Of a stretch of 64,000 bases of DNA, positions 1-12,891 are shown piece after piece. A program made the translations under genes and the position numbers. The notes beneath the pieces were generated by a model. The model made no database searches, had not been told where the DNA came from, and was given only the letters and a program-made list of their open reading frames with translations. The stretch is taken from the NCBI GenBank assembly GCA_013396655.1, contig WBMV01006289.1, forward strand, positions 1,302,001-1,366,000, given 5' to 3'. This DNA is from Campylorhamphus procurvoides (Eukaryota > Chordata > Aves > Passeriformes > Dendrocolaptidae). Every line of letters starts with the position of its first letter. Position 1 is the first letter of the stretch.

Positions 1-1700
1 GCTAAAAAAAAAAAAATCACATGCAGACTTAGTACACATTAACTGATAAAACACAAATTCTAAGATATTTTGCGAATTCGGATTTAGTGATTCCTACATT
101 AAATTACAATAAATATTAAATAGAACTGATTTGTTTGAATTACATTTTTTATTATTTAATTCCTCTTGAGCTTATTTCATCCTATGTCCAACGCTTCATG
201 AAAATGTGATTATAAACACTGCATATTTATAGCTTTTTAGTTAAAATATTAAGTTTGAAGAGATGAACTTTAGAAGTGGTAGGAGGAATGTGAATTATTA
301 GGCAGGTCTCTATATTACAAGGTCTAAAGGATTATTATGATTACACTATATTATTTACATCTAGAAGATTTCCCCTTAACTCTGTTACTTCTTGTTTGGT
401 TTGAGGATTCCAGTGATGTCTTCACTGGAGCAATACCAGTGCTGAATACACCACAACTGTGCTGCCCACAGTTATTGTTCCTGATTCTGTCACCTCATAT
501 GACTCTGCTGACTTTCACATGCCAGCAGTTTGTACCAGTGTAAAAGTCTTTTTTTAGTAGATTAAATAAGTTTTATGGCTGTCTCCCCCACTTCCTCATT
601 GCAGGTGAACTCAGCTCTCTATTTGTCCTCTGAAGGTAGTAATCCATTTAGCCCAGCTGTAAATCCTGCAGGAACCTGCTTTGCTTAGAGCTTAATTGCT
701 CTAAGGAGCACTTGAAGCTTGAAGGGCCCTGGTAAAAGACAGTGGCCTGTTGAAGAGCTCCTCTATATCCTCAGTCCTCTGCTGTGTCATATTGCTATTC
801 TGGGTATGCACATGGAAGAAAATCTTGTGTACCATAAAAACAAGAGGTAGGCTGTCACAGGGAAAACTGCTCAGCTCGTGGGTTACAATAAATAAGGTTT
901 AGAGGAGCTTAATGATTTCTTAATTGCATGTTATTAACTGTCAGTGAGCAGTCACTCTTGATAGCTAGGATAGCATGCACAAAATGTTAATGGAGACCTG
1001 CAATTGGAGGTCGTGGTGCTGATGGGCGCCTTCTGCCAGTGCCAAACCAGGGTTAGTTATCTGTGCTGCTCTCTTTTTCTTACTGAAAGATCCCTCACAA
1101 ATGTTCGTGATTCTAACAACTCCACTTTTTCAGTCAAGCCAAATTCAACTTTAGTACCTATGTGGAAAGCTTAAGGAAATAATAGTAACCAGCCATGTCA
1201 AAGCATGACTCAATTCCAGACAACAAGGGTAAACCAGGCTGCTGAGCTGTAATTAAACATGACTCCCGTGGTGTTTCTTTGTAAGAAGGCAGAGGAGGGT
1301 GGGAATGAGCTGACTGAAAAATTGAAAAGCATTAGAAACATTGTATAGAATTAAATAGGGATGGAAATATTTGCTAAATCATAGCGTTATTCCTCAATAG
1401 CAATGAATATTACTCTGGGAAGCAATCTTCCTGCATTCTTCCTGGTTATACTAATAAACACAACTGGCAGTTCCTGGAATAGTTCTTTAAAATATTCATT
1501 TATGCTTATTTATATAGCCTTTGGGGCTCTGCAGTCCAAAAATCTATAAAACCTGCATTGATAGCATAGATAACATGAGACCGAACCCGTAATGTTTCAA
1601 TAACTGGCTGCCTTCTGCTAAACATGCCCCACCACCATGTGCTCTGAAAACTGAAGGTATTAATTAAAATTGGAAGTTATCAAACAATTTTTTTCTTTCA
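1..1700. other. non-genic AT-rich sequence, no feature recognised
   Basis: This is unique-looking AT-rich sequence. Short open frames occur (68 codons at 337-543 on the + strand) but they have no family signature and a length expected by chance. No transposon end, tandem repeat or RNA gene was recognised. A short A-run opens the window at 5-16. The polypyrimidine tract at 1688-1707 belongs to the exon candidate that follows. Confidence 0.6.
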
Positions 1701-1707
1701 TTTACAG

Positions 1708-2015
1708 AAAGTAATCCAGAAACTTGCACGAGATCATTTAGTTTGCAAAGAATGTAGTCTCATACCTCAGTGGCAGAATGACTGGTAGAAAGACTCCAAG
1801 GGCCGTGCTGGGAGTTCAGCAGCCTTTCTGCATAGAATCAGTTACACGATTGGAAGCTCAATTAAAGGAGAGACGTAACAGGTTAAGTGAAACACCAGGA
1901 GAAAAGAGAATGACAGCTGTGACGGAAATATGTTTAAGTATCAGTAAAAAGTTTAAGAACATTCTAAATATTTCAACTGTATGTTCCTTTAAATAAAAAT
2001 ATGGGTACTGATGAG
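1708..2015 (+). other. candidate 3'-terminal exon with AATAAA signal (unidentified gene)
   Basis: A pyrimidine-rich tract ending in TTTACAG (to 1707) makes a good splice acceptor. From 1708 one frame is open for 26 codons to a TAG at 1786-1788 and includes a CKEC pair of cysteines. A second, overlapping frame starts at an ATG at 1778 with a purine at -3 and runs 72 codons; its middle is charged and helix-like (ESVTRLEAQLKERRNRL). Its TAA stop (1994-1996) lies inside a canonical AATAAA (1992-1997). GU-rich sequence follows within about 45 bases (TTTGTCAGAGAGTGTATTGTTG region), as expected downstream of a cleavage site. Seen: acceptor, open frames, poly(A) signal. Inferred: a last exon or 3' UTR of a spliced transcript, coding or non-coding. 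I do not recognise either peptide. The two frames cannot both be coding unless this is alternative or decayed. AT-rich DNA produces AATAAA often, so chance remains likely. Confidence 0.25.
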
Positions 2016-2029
2016 TGGCAAATATTTGT

Positions 2030-4800
2030 CAGAGAGTGTATTGTTGCAGCAGGTCATTACTGTTAGGTTTGAGCTTGTGCTATACCCAGGAAGGTTTTGA
2101 TTACCAAGCCTCTAAAACATTCCCAGTAGGGAGGACTGTCAATACCACTGGCGTGTATCTTGTACTCTTTGCAATTCTCTTAGAAGTAATGTGAAGAGAC
2201 TAGAAAATATAGGCATGCATACTGAAACATGTTTTGCTTGTCACTTTTTCCTCTTCTCTATAACAAGCTTTTGAAAGAGGTTATTAATTTTTTTGAGGCT
2301 GGCATGGTTCTTTTGCCTCTGAAACAATTCATTTTAACGTGAGAAGACAGAATAGTTTTAGCAGCTTCCTAAAAACTGTCAATAACTGTTACACTTTCCA
2401 GAATATGAGAAATCTAACCAATTTTTGCCTTTTGTAAGAAAACTGTTAGCCTACATGTGTTCTTTCTTTTGCAAATCTTCAGCCACTGTTTCTCGTTTGC
2501 CTTTCATTGTTGATGTAATGAAATTGCTTATTAAAAACATTTCAGAAATAGACTGTATGATAAAAATTGTATAGTATAATCATAGATAATGTTAGCAGGG
2601 ATGTGAAAAATGCAGTCTTTTCCTGTCTTTTCATATCTGCCTTTTTAATGTGCACTGAATGGTTCATCTTTACTAGTTCAAAAGATAAATTTAGGTTTAT
2701 TATGTACCTCATATCTTGATATCTTGTTGACTGTAGTACATTATGAATCTTACTTGGTAACATAGTCTGGCATCCCGCCAAGAACAAGCTATACCTTAAT
2801 ACCATTCATTGCAACGTCTGACTGCTTTGGAATGGAGGAAAAGTCTCTTGACAGATGTCCTGACAAAGCAATAATGAAAAGGTCATACCACATTTCCTGA
2901 AGCATTTATCTTGTTTCTTTAGTGGCTGTGTACTGAAAACTAGATCAAATTGCATCTAATTAGGGAGGCTGAGTTCTGCAAGAGAGCAAGGAGCCTTTTA
3001 TTAAAGTTATTACACATTATATTTGAAAACTCTCAAACTCTTCAATAGCATCTTGTCAACATTCTTATTCATATCCAGTCTTAAAACATTTTACCTTTTC
3101 TAAAGATCAAGGTCACAAAGCTCAGCAGTTCTTGTTTTATGGGGCCTTGGGGCCATTTTGAACTATTACTACTTCAGGTATTGTTGATTATGATTGAATC
3201 CTGAAACCAAAGCACATCACAGACATTCTGAGCAAGTCTTCCCTGGCAACACTGTCAGCATAGGGACTAAGAAATGCCCCATATTCAGTGACAATTATAG
3301 AAATACTTGCTTATCACTTATTTTATCTTCCCTTGATAAGTCATGAATGATTAAAGGCTAATTCTAAAAATACTATGTATTTGAGCAAATACAGGAAATT
3401 GTATTTGTCATAATGTTTTGATTTCAGAAAGCAAAGTAAAAATAATTGATGCTAAAGAAAATATTCTCTGTGTTGATACACAATAGTAATTTGGTGAAGT
3501 TTGGAACAGACTGTTTTGAAACACCACAGAAGTCTGACTTGATTAGTTCTGTTAGACCCATATGCTATTAATTACAGTGGCAACAGTGTCATCATTATGA
3601 CACCAGTAAAATAAGATGCTTAATTGTGCAGTTATTACACTGATTAAAAATGATGTATTTGTTTTACTTTGTGTCAGGCCTTTTCTGTGTAAGCAATAGC
3701 AACAATAAACTTTGTTACATTCCACTTAACTTCATATTTTAAAATGCTTAGATAGAAAATTTGGTCTGAAGTCAAGCAGGAGTTACAAGTCACCAAGGCT
3801 GCTCCCATCACATTCTCTTAGAGAGAACCTACACACAATAAATCTTATTTTCCCCTCTGTTTCTTATAAAAAGAAGAGGTGAGTCAGAAAACAGTGTTCT
3901 GTATTTTGTAAACATTAATTATACACTTTCAAAAACTGACTAAAAATAAGTTTTTATTTGTAATTTAGTAATTGTTCAGTAATGGTAACGGTTCAACAAA
4001 ATGCTTACGTTTTTCTTTCCCTCTGTCTTCTAGTGATTAATATGTGATATACTCAGGTGTATGAGTAATAAAAGTTCTTTATGGACTCAGCTAGCTTTTT
4101 GCAAAATCCAATGAAAATACACAGACAAGGAACAGAAAGACCTTTCAGTCCACCTCTGTCCTCAAAGGCCAAGTTATCAGAGTCAATATCTCTCATAAAA
4201 ATTACTTTTATATTCTTATATGATCTATACTTGATATACTATACGCTGAAACATGACTCACTTCTGTCTAGTGAGAAAACTCTTTATTACTGAAGAATTC
4301 CTCTAACACAGTAGATGGCACAGCAGCAGGACTGATGAACTTGACTTTCATTAAAAAGTATGATGGAGTGTAATAATTCAACAAAAAAACAAAGCTAGTG
4401 AAAAGAACATAGTGAAATGAATGCAGCTTTGATATGGTCTCTTAATTCTTCCTATTATTCTTGATAAGAAGCCTATTTTGTTTATTTACAAAGTGCATTT
4501 ATTGATGTGTTTTTGTAATCTGAATCATAGGATTAAATTATAAATAATTTTTATTTGATTTATTTAATTATGAGAAGATACAATGAATTTCAGGACTAAA
4601 CTATTCAATGAAGATAGAGCTTATATTCACAACTGTTTTTGTGCTTTTGATCCACTCTCTTGCTCTCCCCATTTCACTTTCCCAAATAGTTTTTCCTCTC
4701 ATACTGTGCTTGTGTCGTCTCTGAGTTAAACAGTGCAATGCCCTATTGGGGATGGGGGAGAAGGGCTGCAATGGGCAACAACAGCTGACCAAAAGGGATG
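2030..4800. other. non-genic AT-rich sequence, nothing recognised
   Basis: No supported gene, RNA gene or mobile-element end was seen. Open frames are short (70-87 codons) and scattered on both strands. There are many TTAATT/AATAAA-like words typical of vertebrate intergenic or intronic DNA. Confidence 0.6.
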
Positions 4801-4859
4801 TGAGAGTGATTCTGTGTGAGTGAACAACCCAAACTGCCTGAGATGATTTGCAGAACCAG

Positions 4860-5115
4860 CAATGCTGCTGAAAATGATGATGACCATCATCCAGATGGAA
4901 GAGCCACCAGGGAATTACAAAAAGGCTTTTGAAACAGTGAAGAAGTGCCTTGAAAAGAAATGTCAGAGTTGCATGGAAAGTATGCCCTAATCGTGAGGGA
5001 CCTTGGAGTGAGACAGATGATAGAACAGCAGCACTTTAAATCCATCCTGGTCCTGGCAGCACTGGGGCACCCACAGGCAGTATTTGTGAATATGGGAATG
5101 TGCACCTCAGGAGAG
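4860..5115. other. GC-richer block of unknown origin
   Basis: Base composition rises clearly compared with both flanks. On the + strand one frame is open from about 4867 to a TAA at 4987-4989, giving a lysine- and cysteine-rich peptide (contains GNYKKAFETVKKCLEKK). On the minus strand 72 codons are open (4887-5105). I recognise no family in either. There is no convincing acceptor/donor pair and no poly(A) tail. It could be an old retrotransposed fragment, a transposon piece or a conserved non-coding block. Confidence 0.2.
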
Positions 5116-5119
5116 GGGG

Positions 5120-8060
5120 GAGACTTAGAGCTGTGACTGTGCTTAGTGCAAAGCTCTGTTTATTAGAAATTGTGAGGCACACCTTGTCAGAGAGTTAAAA
5201 AAGAGAAATAATTCTAAAGAAATTCTCCCTTCTCACACATTAATTTGACTTGCTTTTTCTGAAAAGTTAAAATTTTCATCATTGTAAATGTTACCAAGCC
5301 TAATCCTAGAGGAAGAATTACGAAGGTTATAAAAATGCTAATTTAAGATAGAAATTTTAAGTAAATAATAGATGAAGTATAAATAATTGCATTCAAGTTT
5401 TCTTCTCTAACAAAGCAAAATAGGGACTAGATTGTTAGTAGGGAAATTCTTTAATGCAGCCTCATTTTGCACAGTTAAGGTGTAGCATCAAACACCTCAG
5501 TGCCGCTCTGAGTCAGAGGAATGTTCAGCCTGGCAGTGAAAATGAGGTACTTTGAGAATGGGCGGGTGAGACGATAAGGGTTCATCTAGTTGTGTTCTCG
5601 TTTTCCTCAATACCTGAGTCAGTGATTAGAGATTTATTCATGGTGGGCAGTGAATTAACTGAACTAAGTTTGCCTCATGAGACTTGGATGAGACTTGATC
5701 TCAGCATTACCTCTTATGCAACCCTCCTGTTTGGACGGTCCTGGTGGACACCAGTAGAGTGATACAACTTCAGGTACTAGGCACTAAGTAGGCGTAACCT
5801 TTACCTCCCTATGTCTTTAGGCATGAGAATTAGAGGTTACCACTAGAAGAATAAAGGGTAATCCAAGAAGATATTCTCAGAATCCTTGGGAAGATTCTGT
5901 AGTGTATGTAGTATATGATTTGAGTATCCTAGTTATACATATCAGTTGTGTGATTGATCCACGGGACAATATGAACACTATTTCAACAGAAATTCACTAT
6001 TGGAAGAACTTACTTTGGACAGGATTTTGTTGGTCTCTGGTTATTCCTGTATAAAATGATACTTTAATGGCTTGTCTGTTTTTACTTTCTCAAATTGGAT
6101 GGTTAAAACTAAAAGCACCTGTAATGTCTGTACAAGAAAAATCCCCCAAATTCATAAGGTTGTATTTGTTTTTCATCAGGTGAAGAAAAGATGTGTAGAA
6201 TACATTTACCAATTAGAGTTAGTGTAGTACTGTCTAGAACAATATTATATGCCAGCAGTTGAAGTACTTCATCATAGTAATGAGAACTCTCTGGGGGCAT
6301 ATACACATATCATGAAACTTATGAAATATTGATGTTCCCAGAGCCACAGTGAATTTAAGACAGGGCTAGCCCCAGCTGTCTAACTTGTATTAATATTCAC
6401 TGAACACAGAAATAGCTAAAGTTTCAAAACCAAAGAGTAATAAATTGTTCATACTGTAGCTGTCACTGTGAACAGAGTCTACAAACAGAGCAGCCTCTCA
6501 TTAAGGGTAATATCTGGTAGAGCTTACACTACCTTTAGAATAATTGATACAGCACTTCCATTACTGTATGTATGTAGACTGAATATCTTTCATTTTTTTG
6601 CAGTGATTTAGACACAGTTGTGCTGACTTCAGAAAAGCATTAGTGATGAAGTATGAAAGGGATTAAGGTTTATTATTACTAATCTAAAATATCTTAATTC
6701 AACTCAGATTGACTGTTGTATTTTTATAATCTTTTCATCCCTTAGAATATGGAAGGAGGAGTATGAATCAGTCTTCCTGTTCAGAAATTATAAGTGATCA
6801 AAATAGTTTCAAATGGGTCCTTCTCCCCCTCTTCCCCTCCTTCATTGTGTGAATGTATTCTGAGTACACAGATGGAAGCAAAAATCAGATTACACTTGTC
6901 TTTCATTCTGATGCTTCCTGACCAGAATATTTGTGTGGAGTGCTTAAATGTATGTTATCCTTTTTTTATGTCATGTGACAATTTATGGCATTGTCTCAAA
7001 ATCGAGACTTTCTCAGATGTTATTAACTACGCCAAGTCATGGTGTCAATTGGATTTTAAATATGCTGGATTACAATGGAACTCATACGGAAGTACCTGTG
7101 ACATTCACATGAACACCACATGAATTCTTAATCATCTGCAGGTTATAGTGAATTCTAAATGAATTATTAAAATAAATATAACTATATTCCATCCTTGTGA
7201 TCAGGGTAGCTGTTTGAGTAGAAAAGTAAGTGTGTTCTTGATAAAAGCAGTTGGAGAATTAGCAAAATTGCAATGCAGCACCTTGTATATTGTGCCTGTA
7301 GGTAACAATGAGCTATGGAATAGCATGCTAAAATGTAAGAGTGGAAGCCTATAGGTGAATGAGTCAAGGCACTGTGAGGAGAAGAGGAAATATCATCAGT
7401 GTTCATCAGTATTACCTGGTACCAAGTGGGTAGAATTTTGACTGTGCCATTTGACTGTGCTTGGAGACTTTCTATTAATTTATTTTCTTCTTGGTGTTTG
7501 TTTCATAAACCGAAGCTCGCTGGTGTGACTGGGAAATCTTCTCCTGCAGGGCAGATTAGACTAATTTCATGGCTGAGATCCCACTCTGCTGATGCATTGT
7601 CCTTCTCTAAGGAAGTAGGGCAAAAAAAGATAAAGGCATCACTGAAAAAATCTCAGTGAAACTGTAAAAATATTACCTTGCTGTTAGTATATTTTTCCTG
7701 CCTAATTTATAAACTCTCATAACTTTCCCCTACACACAACAAAGAAACTTAATGCCCAATGAGACACTAACTTCTATTTCATTTTTGTACAGAAACCTTT
7801 TCACATTTGCTTCTAAGTGATTTTGGTTTCTAGCAGCATTTGGAGACTGATAGTAGAGCTGCTTGATTTCTTTTACTTTGAAAGGGCCATTTGTGAAGGG
7901 GTTTGTGCATTCTAGTTAATCAAAGGAATTTCTCATTAACATATGTTGTACCTCCACCTTTGAAGGTACAGTGCTTATTAGACTGGCATTGTATACACGT
8001 TTCATTATTCTTTCAATCATGTTTATGTTATATTAAACAGGTACGAGAGTGCTATGTTGT
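5120..8060. other. non-genic AT-rich sequence, nothing recognised
   Basis: This is unique AT-rich sequence without recognisable repeats. The largest open frame is 109 codons at 6794-7123 (+). It has a cysteine-rich composition but no motif, and is judged to be chance. Confidence 0.6.
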
Positions 8061-8068
8061 ATTTTCAG

Positions 8069-8575
8069 ATTTGGAAGGGACGAGACCATTCGAGGGTAAG
8101 GAGGAGAGGCACACTCCAGATAGGGGTGTGATTGAATGGCCATTTATTCCAATGGCACTGGCTTATGTAAGGGCAGCATGGAAGTTTGTGGAAAGGGGGC
8201 TGAGCTCGGGAGGAGCCTGCAAATCCTCCTACGTGAAAGGAACAACAGGGGAGGATCCCAACCATGAAGGGTAAACAAGGGCTATGGAGAGAACCATATA
8301 AGGAAAGGCAAAATCCACTGGGGCAAATCTGACCAACCAGGGAGCGGGGACAGCGTGAGGGAGAAAACCAGACTCCATTTTGTGTTGCATGCAATAATGA
8401 TAATTAACATCACAACTGTGAGTTCGTAAACTGGGAAACCCGTAACAACCCGATATACGGCAAGGAGCTTTCTCTTATATGAAACGGCTCTAGCTGGGAG
8501 CTCTCCTTGATTCCTCAACCTCGTCAAGTCGCTTTGTGGTCTCTCTTCCATTTAGGGTAATTTTGTACTCCCACA
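8069..8575 (-). mobile_element. endogenous retrovirus LTR (probably solo), class II / alpharetrovirus-like layout
   Basis: Read on the minus strand, this interval has LTR architecture. A U3-like region is followed by a TATA-like TATATGG (8300-8294) and then a canonical AATAAA (8148-8143). Just after the signal comes CCATTCAATCACACC and then a stretch resembling the start of R in avian alpharetrovirus LTRs, which also read AATAAA, a few bases, then CCATT-CA and a short inverted GTGTG element. CpG density is visibly higher than in the surroundings, which suggests a younger insertion or a formerly CpG-rich promoter. The right-hand terminus may be at about 8571 (TGTGGGAG on the minus strand) and the left at about 8055-8060, but no convincing target-site duplication was found, so the ends are approximate. 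No gag, pol or env coding sequence flanks it, hence a solo LTR. Open frames of about 90-120 codons on both strands inside it are not genes. Confidence 0.6.
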
Positions 8576-8599
8576 GGGAAGAGCTATTGTTTCCAAGAA

Positions 8600-11410
8600 G
8601 AAATTTGTGACTTTCACTTTTTTTAATTCTTTTTGAAGAAGAAAAGTTTCTTTTTAATGCTTGCCTTAGATCTGGTTCAGCTGTAGCTGAAATACCAGCA
8701 AGTCAAACATATATCTGAAATGGTTGGATTTCAGTAAGAGGACTTCCCCTTGCCTTCTCCCTGGAGGTCAGAAATTCAGCTTTCATTATTACTATGAAAA
8801 GAAAGTTAATGGCTCTTACTGAGTACTTAACTGTTCAATATTGTAGTAAGTTGAATACCATATTCATCAGGATAAACTTGCAATGGTTAATAGTAGCAAA
8901 TATTAAAAATATTCATCTACTACATGGATAAAAATGAGTAATTAACATATTGCTGTGTTTTGTGAGTTTTTCAGTTAAAGACAATATGGAATACCCACAG
9001 CAGCTCACGTTATGGCTCATGAGCTTTGACAGAACACAGTTTGTGTAGATTTTGTCTGAAACCCTGTGCCAGGTATTGGGCAAGCTCTTCTTAATACAGC
9101 CTGCAGAACAATGAGCACGTTTATGTTTTTTCTTTTCAAATGGCTTAAAGACAGAGTCTTATTGAAGTTTTCATTGGAAATGGATCTTCATTAGGTGAAA
9201 ATAGCTTTAACTGTGGATGTTTTATATTGGGATTGAATCTTGCTCTTAACAAAGACATTTTAATCTTGCTGCAACTTTTAGTAAGTTGAGTTGCCTGTGA
9301 TGCTACAAAGATTTAGGAAAGCATTTGCTTGGTCAATTCTTGTATATCCTTTATACATCAGAAGGGGAAATTTCTGTATATTATTGCAGTACTTATCTGT
9401 GTTTTTTGAGGAAACTTGAAATGTAACACTTACATTTATGGACTGTTTTGGATCAATGGCATATTGATTGGTCAAAGAAGTTTTGTGCCTTTAATAAATT
9501 GACTTTATTTAGTAGTTGGCTGTTACCCTGAATTATACTGTTATACTAAGGTGTAGTAGTAGTTCTGTAAGGTGCTTTTGCTTGTTTTTAAACTCCGCCT
9601 TTGTTAAGCATTGAATTCTACTGGCCTGGATTTATGTTGCTAGTTCTTATAGAGTGCCATAATGTAGAATGTGAATGTCGTGTGAATAACAGTATAACAT
9701 ATATGCTGTATATAATAATTAGGATTTTTCAGAGTTTTAATTTTATTTCACCATGATTTTAAAAGGACAAAGCATTTCAAAAGTGCTGAAGATATACTCT
9801 ATGAAAATTCAGGAATTTTTATTTAAGATTTTTTGAAAATCTTGACCCACATATATGGAGGTATTTTGCACCTTAACACTGTATACGTGACCATAATAAA
9901 GTAGCAGCAATCTAGCAGATCATATAAAATAGGAGTGCTCTTAATCATGAAGGTATGTTGGTGACTCTCCTTTTTTCTGGGTTTGCTCTTGATCTCTTTT
10001 ATCAGACCTGGCAATGATTTGCAAGTTTGTATAAATGACAAGTTTAAAAAAGAGCTTTATATAATCGCACATCCACTACTTAAGCCTAACATTGTGTCCT
10101 CTGCGAATCTCATTATATGCAGCTCATGAGTGTAATTAACATATTAATTTATATGCAGATAGCCATCTAAATGCCAAAGTGTTTTTATACAGCAAGTTCC
10201 TTCCACTTTTCGATTGATACTCAGAAAAAAATGTGAACGAAAACTTGGTAGGGTCAGTCTGGGAAGCATTCGAACTCAGGAACAGCATTTTTATGACTGT
10301 TCTTAGCAGTTGCACTTTCAGTTGTCCTGTTTTCAGGATGTTGTGTAGAAAAAAAATGAGGGGTTTTTTCAAGTATATTTTTTTAGTGTGACTAATCAGT
10401 GTAAAATATGTATTGAACTACTTGGTTCTGAGTTTGGTTGAACTTGACAGCAGAATAAATTTCAGTTAATGTATGTGTCGGTCTTGTCTCTCCTCCTAAT
10501 CCTATACTATACAGGCATCTAGGCAGTCTTGCATTGTTACTGGAGCAGCTGAGGGCATGAGCATAAGAATGATATAAACCTGAAGCAGATCCCCTGTCAT
10601 CTTTGATGTCCTTGCAATCAAAGCTATAAATCGAAACCCTGAGAAGAGTGGATTCCAAATAGAAAGGAGGATGAAGGAGCATAAAAGACAGAACTCTTAT
10701 GTAAAGGAAAGCATATTATGTTTCTATACCAAATTCAGTGGTTGTTAGTACAGGTAATACAAAGCTAAGAGGGAATCTATGTTAAAATTTTCTGTATTTT
10801 CGAGTTGCTTTGTTTTGTAAAGTTACAGCTATTTTCATTGTTGCCACTCAAAATTATGAAAACTGCTGTAAAATGCAAACAGAAAATGTTTTGAGAAATT
10901 TTTGTCAAAATAGGGATAGATTATATCAGACTGGTACAATCTGTTTTAAAACTTTATCAAATATCTCTTCTAAACTTGAATATAAATGCTTAAACTGGTA
11001 CATTATCTAGATGTGATTAATCATGAAGGAAGGCAAAACCAACTACATCTGAAATTGTAGTATCATGAAATAAATATCTACAATATTCTACTTCTATATT
11101 TAGATCATAAGACAGTCAGATGGAGAAGGATAGTGCACTCAAAGTAAATATTCATGAATTTTAATCCTCAAGTCTGTCGATATTTGCATACTGATTTGTT
11201 TGCATTTCTAGTTTGTCACATTTAAAACAACGCTTTAAAATTTTCAGTAGTCATAAAAATCAAAGCATTTTGGCCTAAAAAAAAGTTTTGTAACATGAAA
11301 AAACAGGAAAAAAAATCTATTGTGCTTGAAATTTCTTTCTGTAACTCTTCAAACAAAAGTAAATGTGCTTCTCTCAGACTTTAGTAGACTTATTTTTGTG
11401 TTTGTATAAG
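8600..11410. other. non-genic AT-rich sequence, nothing recognised
   Basis: No supported gene or repeat end was seen. Short minus-strand open frames (72-96 codons near 9.8-10.7 kb) have no family signature. Confidence 0.6.
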
Positions 11411-11417
11411 GCATTGC

Positions 11418-11466
11418 TGTTTGAAATCTGTCCCTTTTTACCTTAGCCATTCTGTGATTCTGTTTT
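11418..11466 (+). mobile_element. CR1 LINE 3'-end remnant
   Basis: The block reads roughly as gaaatctGTCCC, then ACCTTAGC, then CATTCTGTGATTCTG. This matches the sense-strand 3' terminus of avian CR1: the AGGTCCCTTCCAACC core followed by repeats of the ATTCTRTG octamer. Only the last ~50 bases can be aligned by eye. Upstream sequence is too diverged to extend it. No target-site duplication is expected for CR1. Confidence 0.5.
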
Positions 11467-11469
11467 GCC

Positions 11470-12880
11470 ATGGGAGGTGAGAGAAAGAACTGGTGAAGAA
11501 AAGGAAGATTATGTAAGGGAATTAGTTGTCCTAGTTCCTGAACAAATATCTTTTGTCTCAGAAAATTGATAAACACAGTCTGAGCCAAAAGTGTTTCCCA
11601 GGGTTACCTATTTCCCATATGCTGGTTATTCAGAATTAACATACTACTGAACTTACTTGGGTTTTATTGGCTGGTTGGTTAGTTGTTTTTTTCCTCATCT
11701 TTATTACACTGAGTCTGATTTGGAATATTTGATTGTATCGCGGGAAGTATTTTCCAAAAGCATTTCGTGAATAACATCTAAGAATAAATAAGTTTTAGGC
11801 AATCACTAGCTGCTCCAGAGAGTATCCAAATGGGAAAAAAATTTGCATTAGAAAGAAAAGATCCAGTCACAAAAGTTACATAATCCAATTATAGATACTT
11901 TGTGATTCTGGAGTTCATGTGCCGTTTGCCTTATTTACTAATGAGCCTAATTAAAAAGATCCCTGAAGCAAAGAAAAAAATTGGGATGACAGCTATTAAA
12001 ACATCATACAATTGCCAAAAAACGTGTTAAACAAGCTATACTTTAAGTCTCCAATTCTGGAAATAACCCTGACTTTTAGGATACGCTATTTTAGAAGAAA
12101 AGTAGTTGTACAATTATGCATCCGGTCTTTATTTCCCAACGGTTTGGAGTTACTGTTGTTCATGAGTCAATGCTAGATGTGAAATTACGGTAATTTTTGG
12201 CTGTCTTGATTTAACTAAGTCAGATGAGTGACTTCAGAACTTTGTGAGTCTTGACTTTTAGCCCTTTATGACTATTAGTTCTTCTCCATCAACATAGTTA
12301 TATGCCTTGGGACTTTCAGAGGGTTTTTTCCTGCTGTTTTTGACATACAGTTCAACCACAGCTAGAATTTTTATAATTAAGAGCAGGGGATATTTTTTTT
12401 TGTTAACTCAGTTATTGGCAATTTACATCACTCAGCAGTGAGGCTTTCTTGTAGTTTTTCTTACTGGGAAAAGATTATAACACTCTCCCTCTCTTATATG
12501 TCTACATACGTACATATATATGCCTGGCATGTATACTGAATAATCTGGGCCTTTCACTCTCAATTCCAGAGAGTAGGAGAGTTTAAATGGTAAACTGTCA
12601 GAGTCAGAATTGAGATCGCTATGTCTAATATCACCAAATAATTTATATTGGAGTTGCTTTATAGCCCACAGTATAACTACTAAAGGTTTCAAAACTAGGA
12701 ATACACTTTCATTTCTAATGTTAGGTCAGCAGTCTTATGAATTCCTAAATGTTAGGAATAAAAATAAGTTATCAATAGTTTAGAAACTGCCTAAAGCAAG
12801 GTTCAATATAGCTTTGGGCAAAGAAAGAGTCTATTGTAATTAGAAAAAAAAATTGGTTTTATCTGACTCTTGTAATCTTA
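11470..12880. other. non-genic AT-rich sequence, nothing recognised
   Basis: No gene, repeat or RNA gene was recognised. The polypyrimidine-rich end of this block (12853-12891) belongs to the exon candidate that follows. Confidence 0.6.
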
Positions 12881-12891
12881 TCTTTTCACAG

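Noticed and set aside
8065..8551. Open frames of about 90-123 codons at 7903-8551 on both strands as genes
   Set aside because: They lie within or run into LTR sequence and overlap each other. They are not retroviral coding regions that can be recognised.
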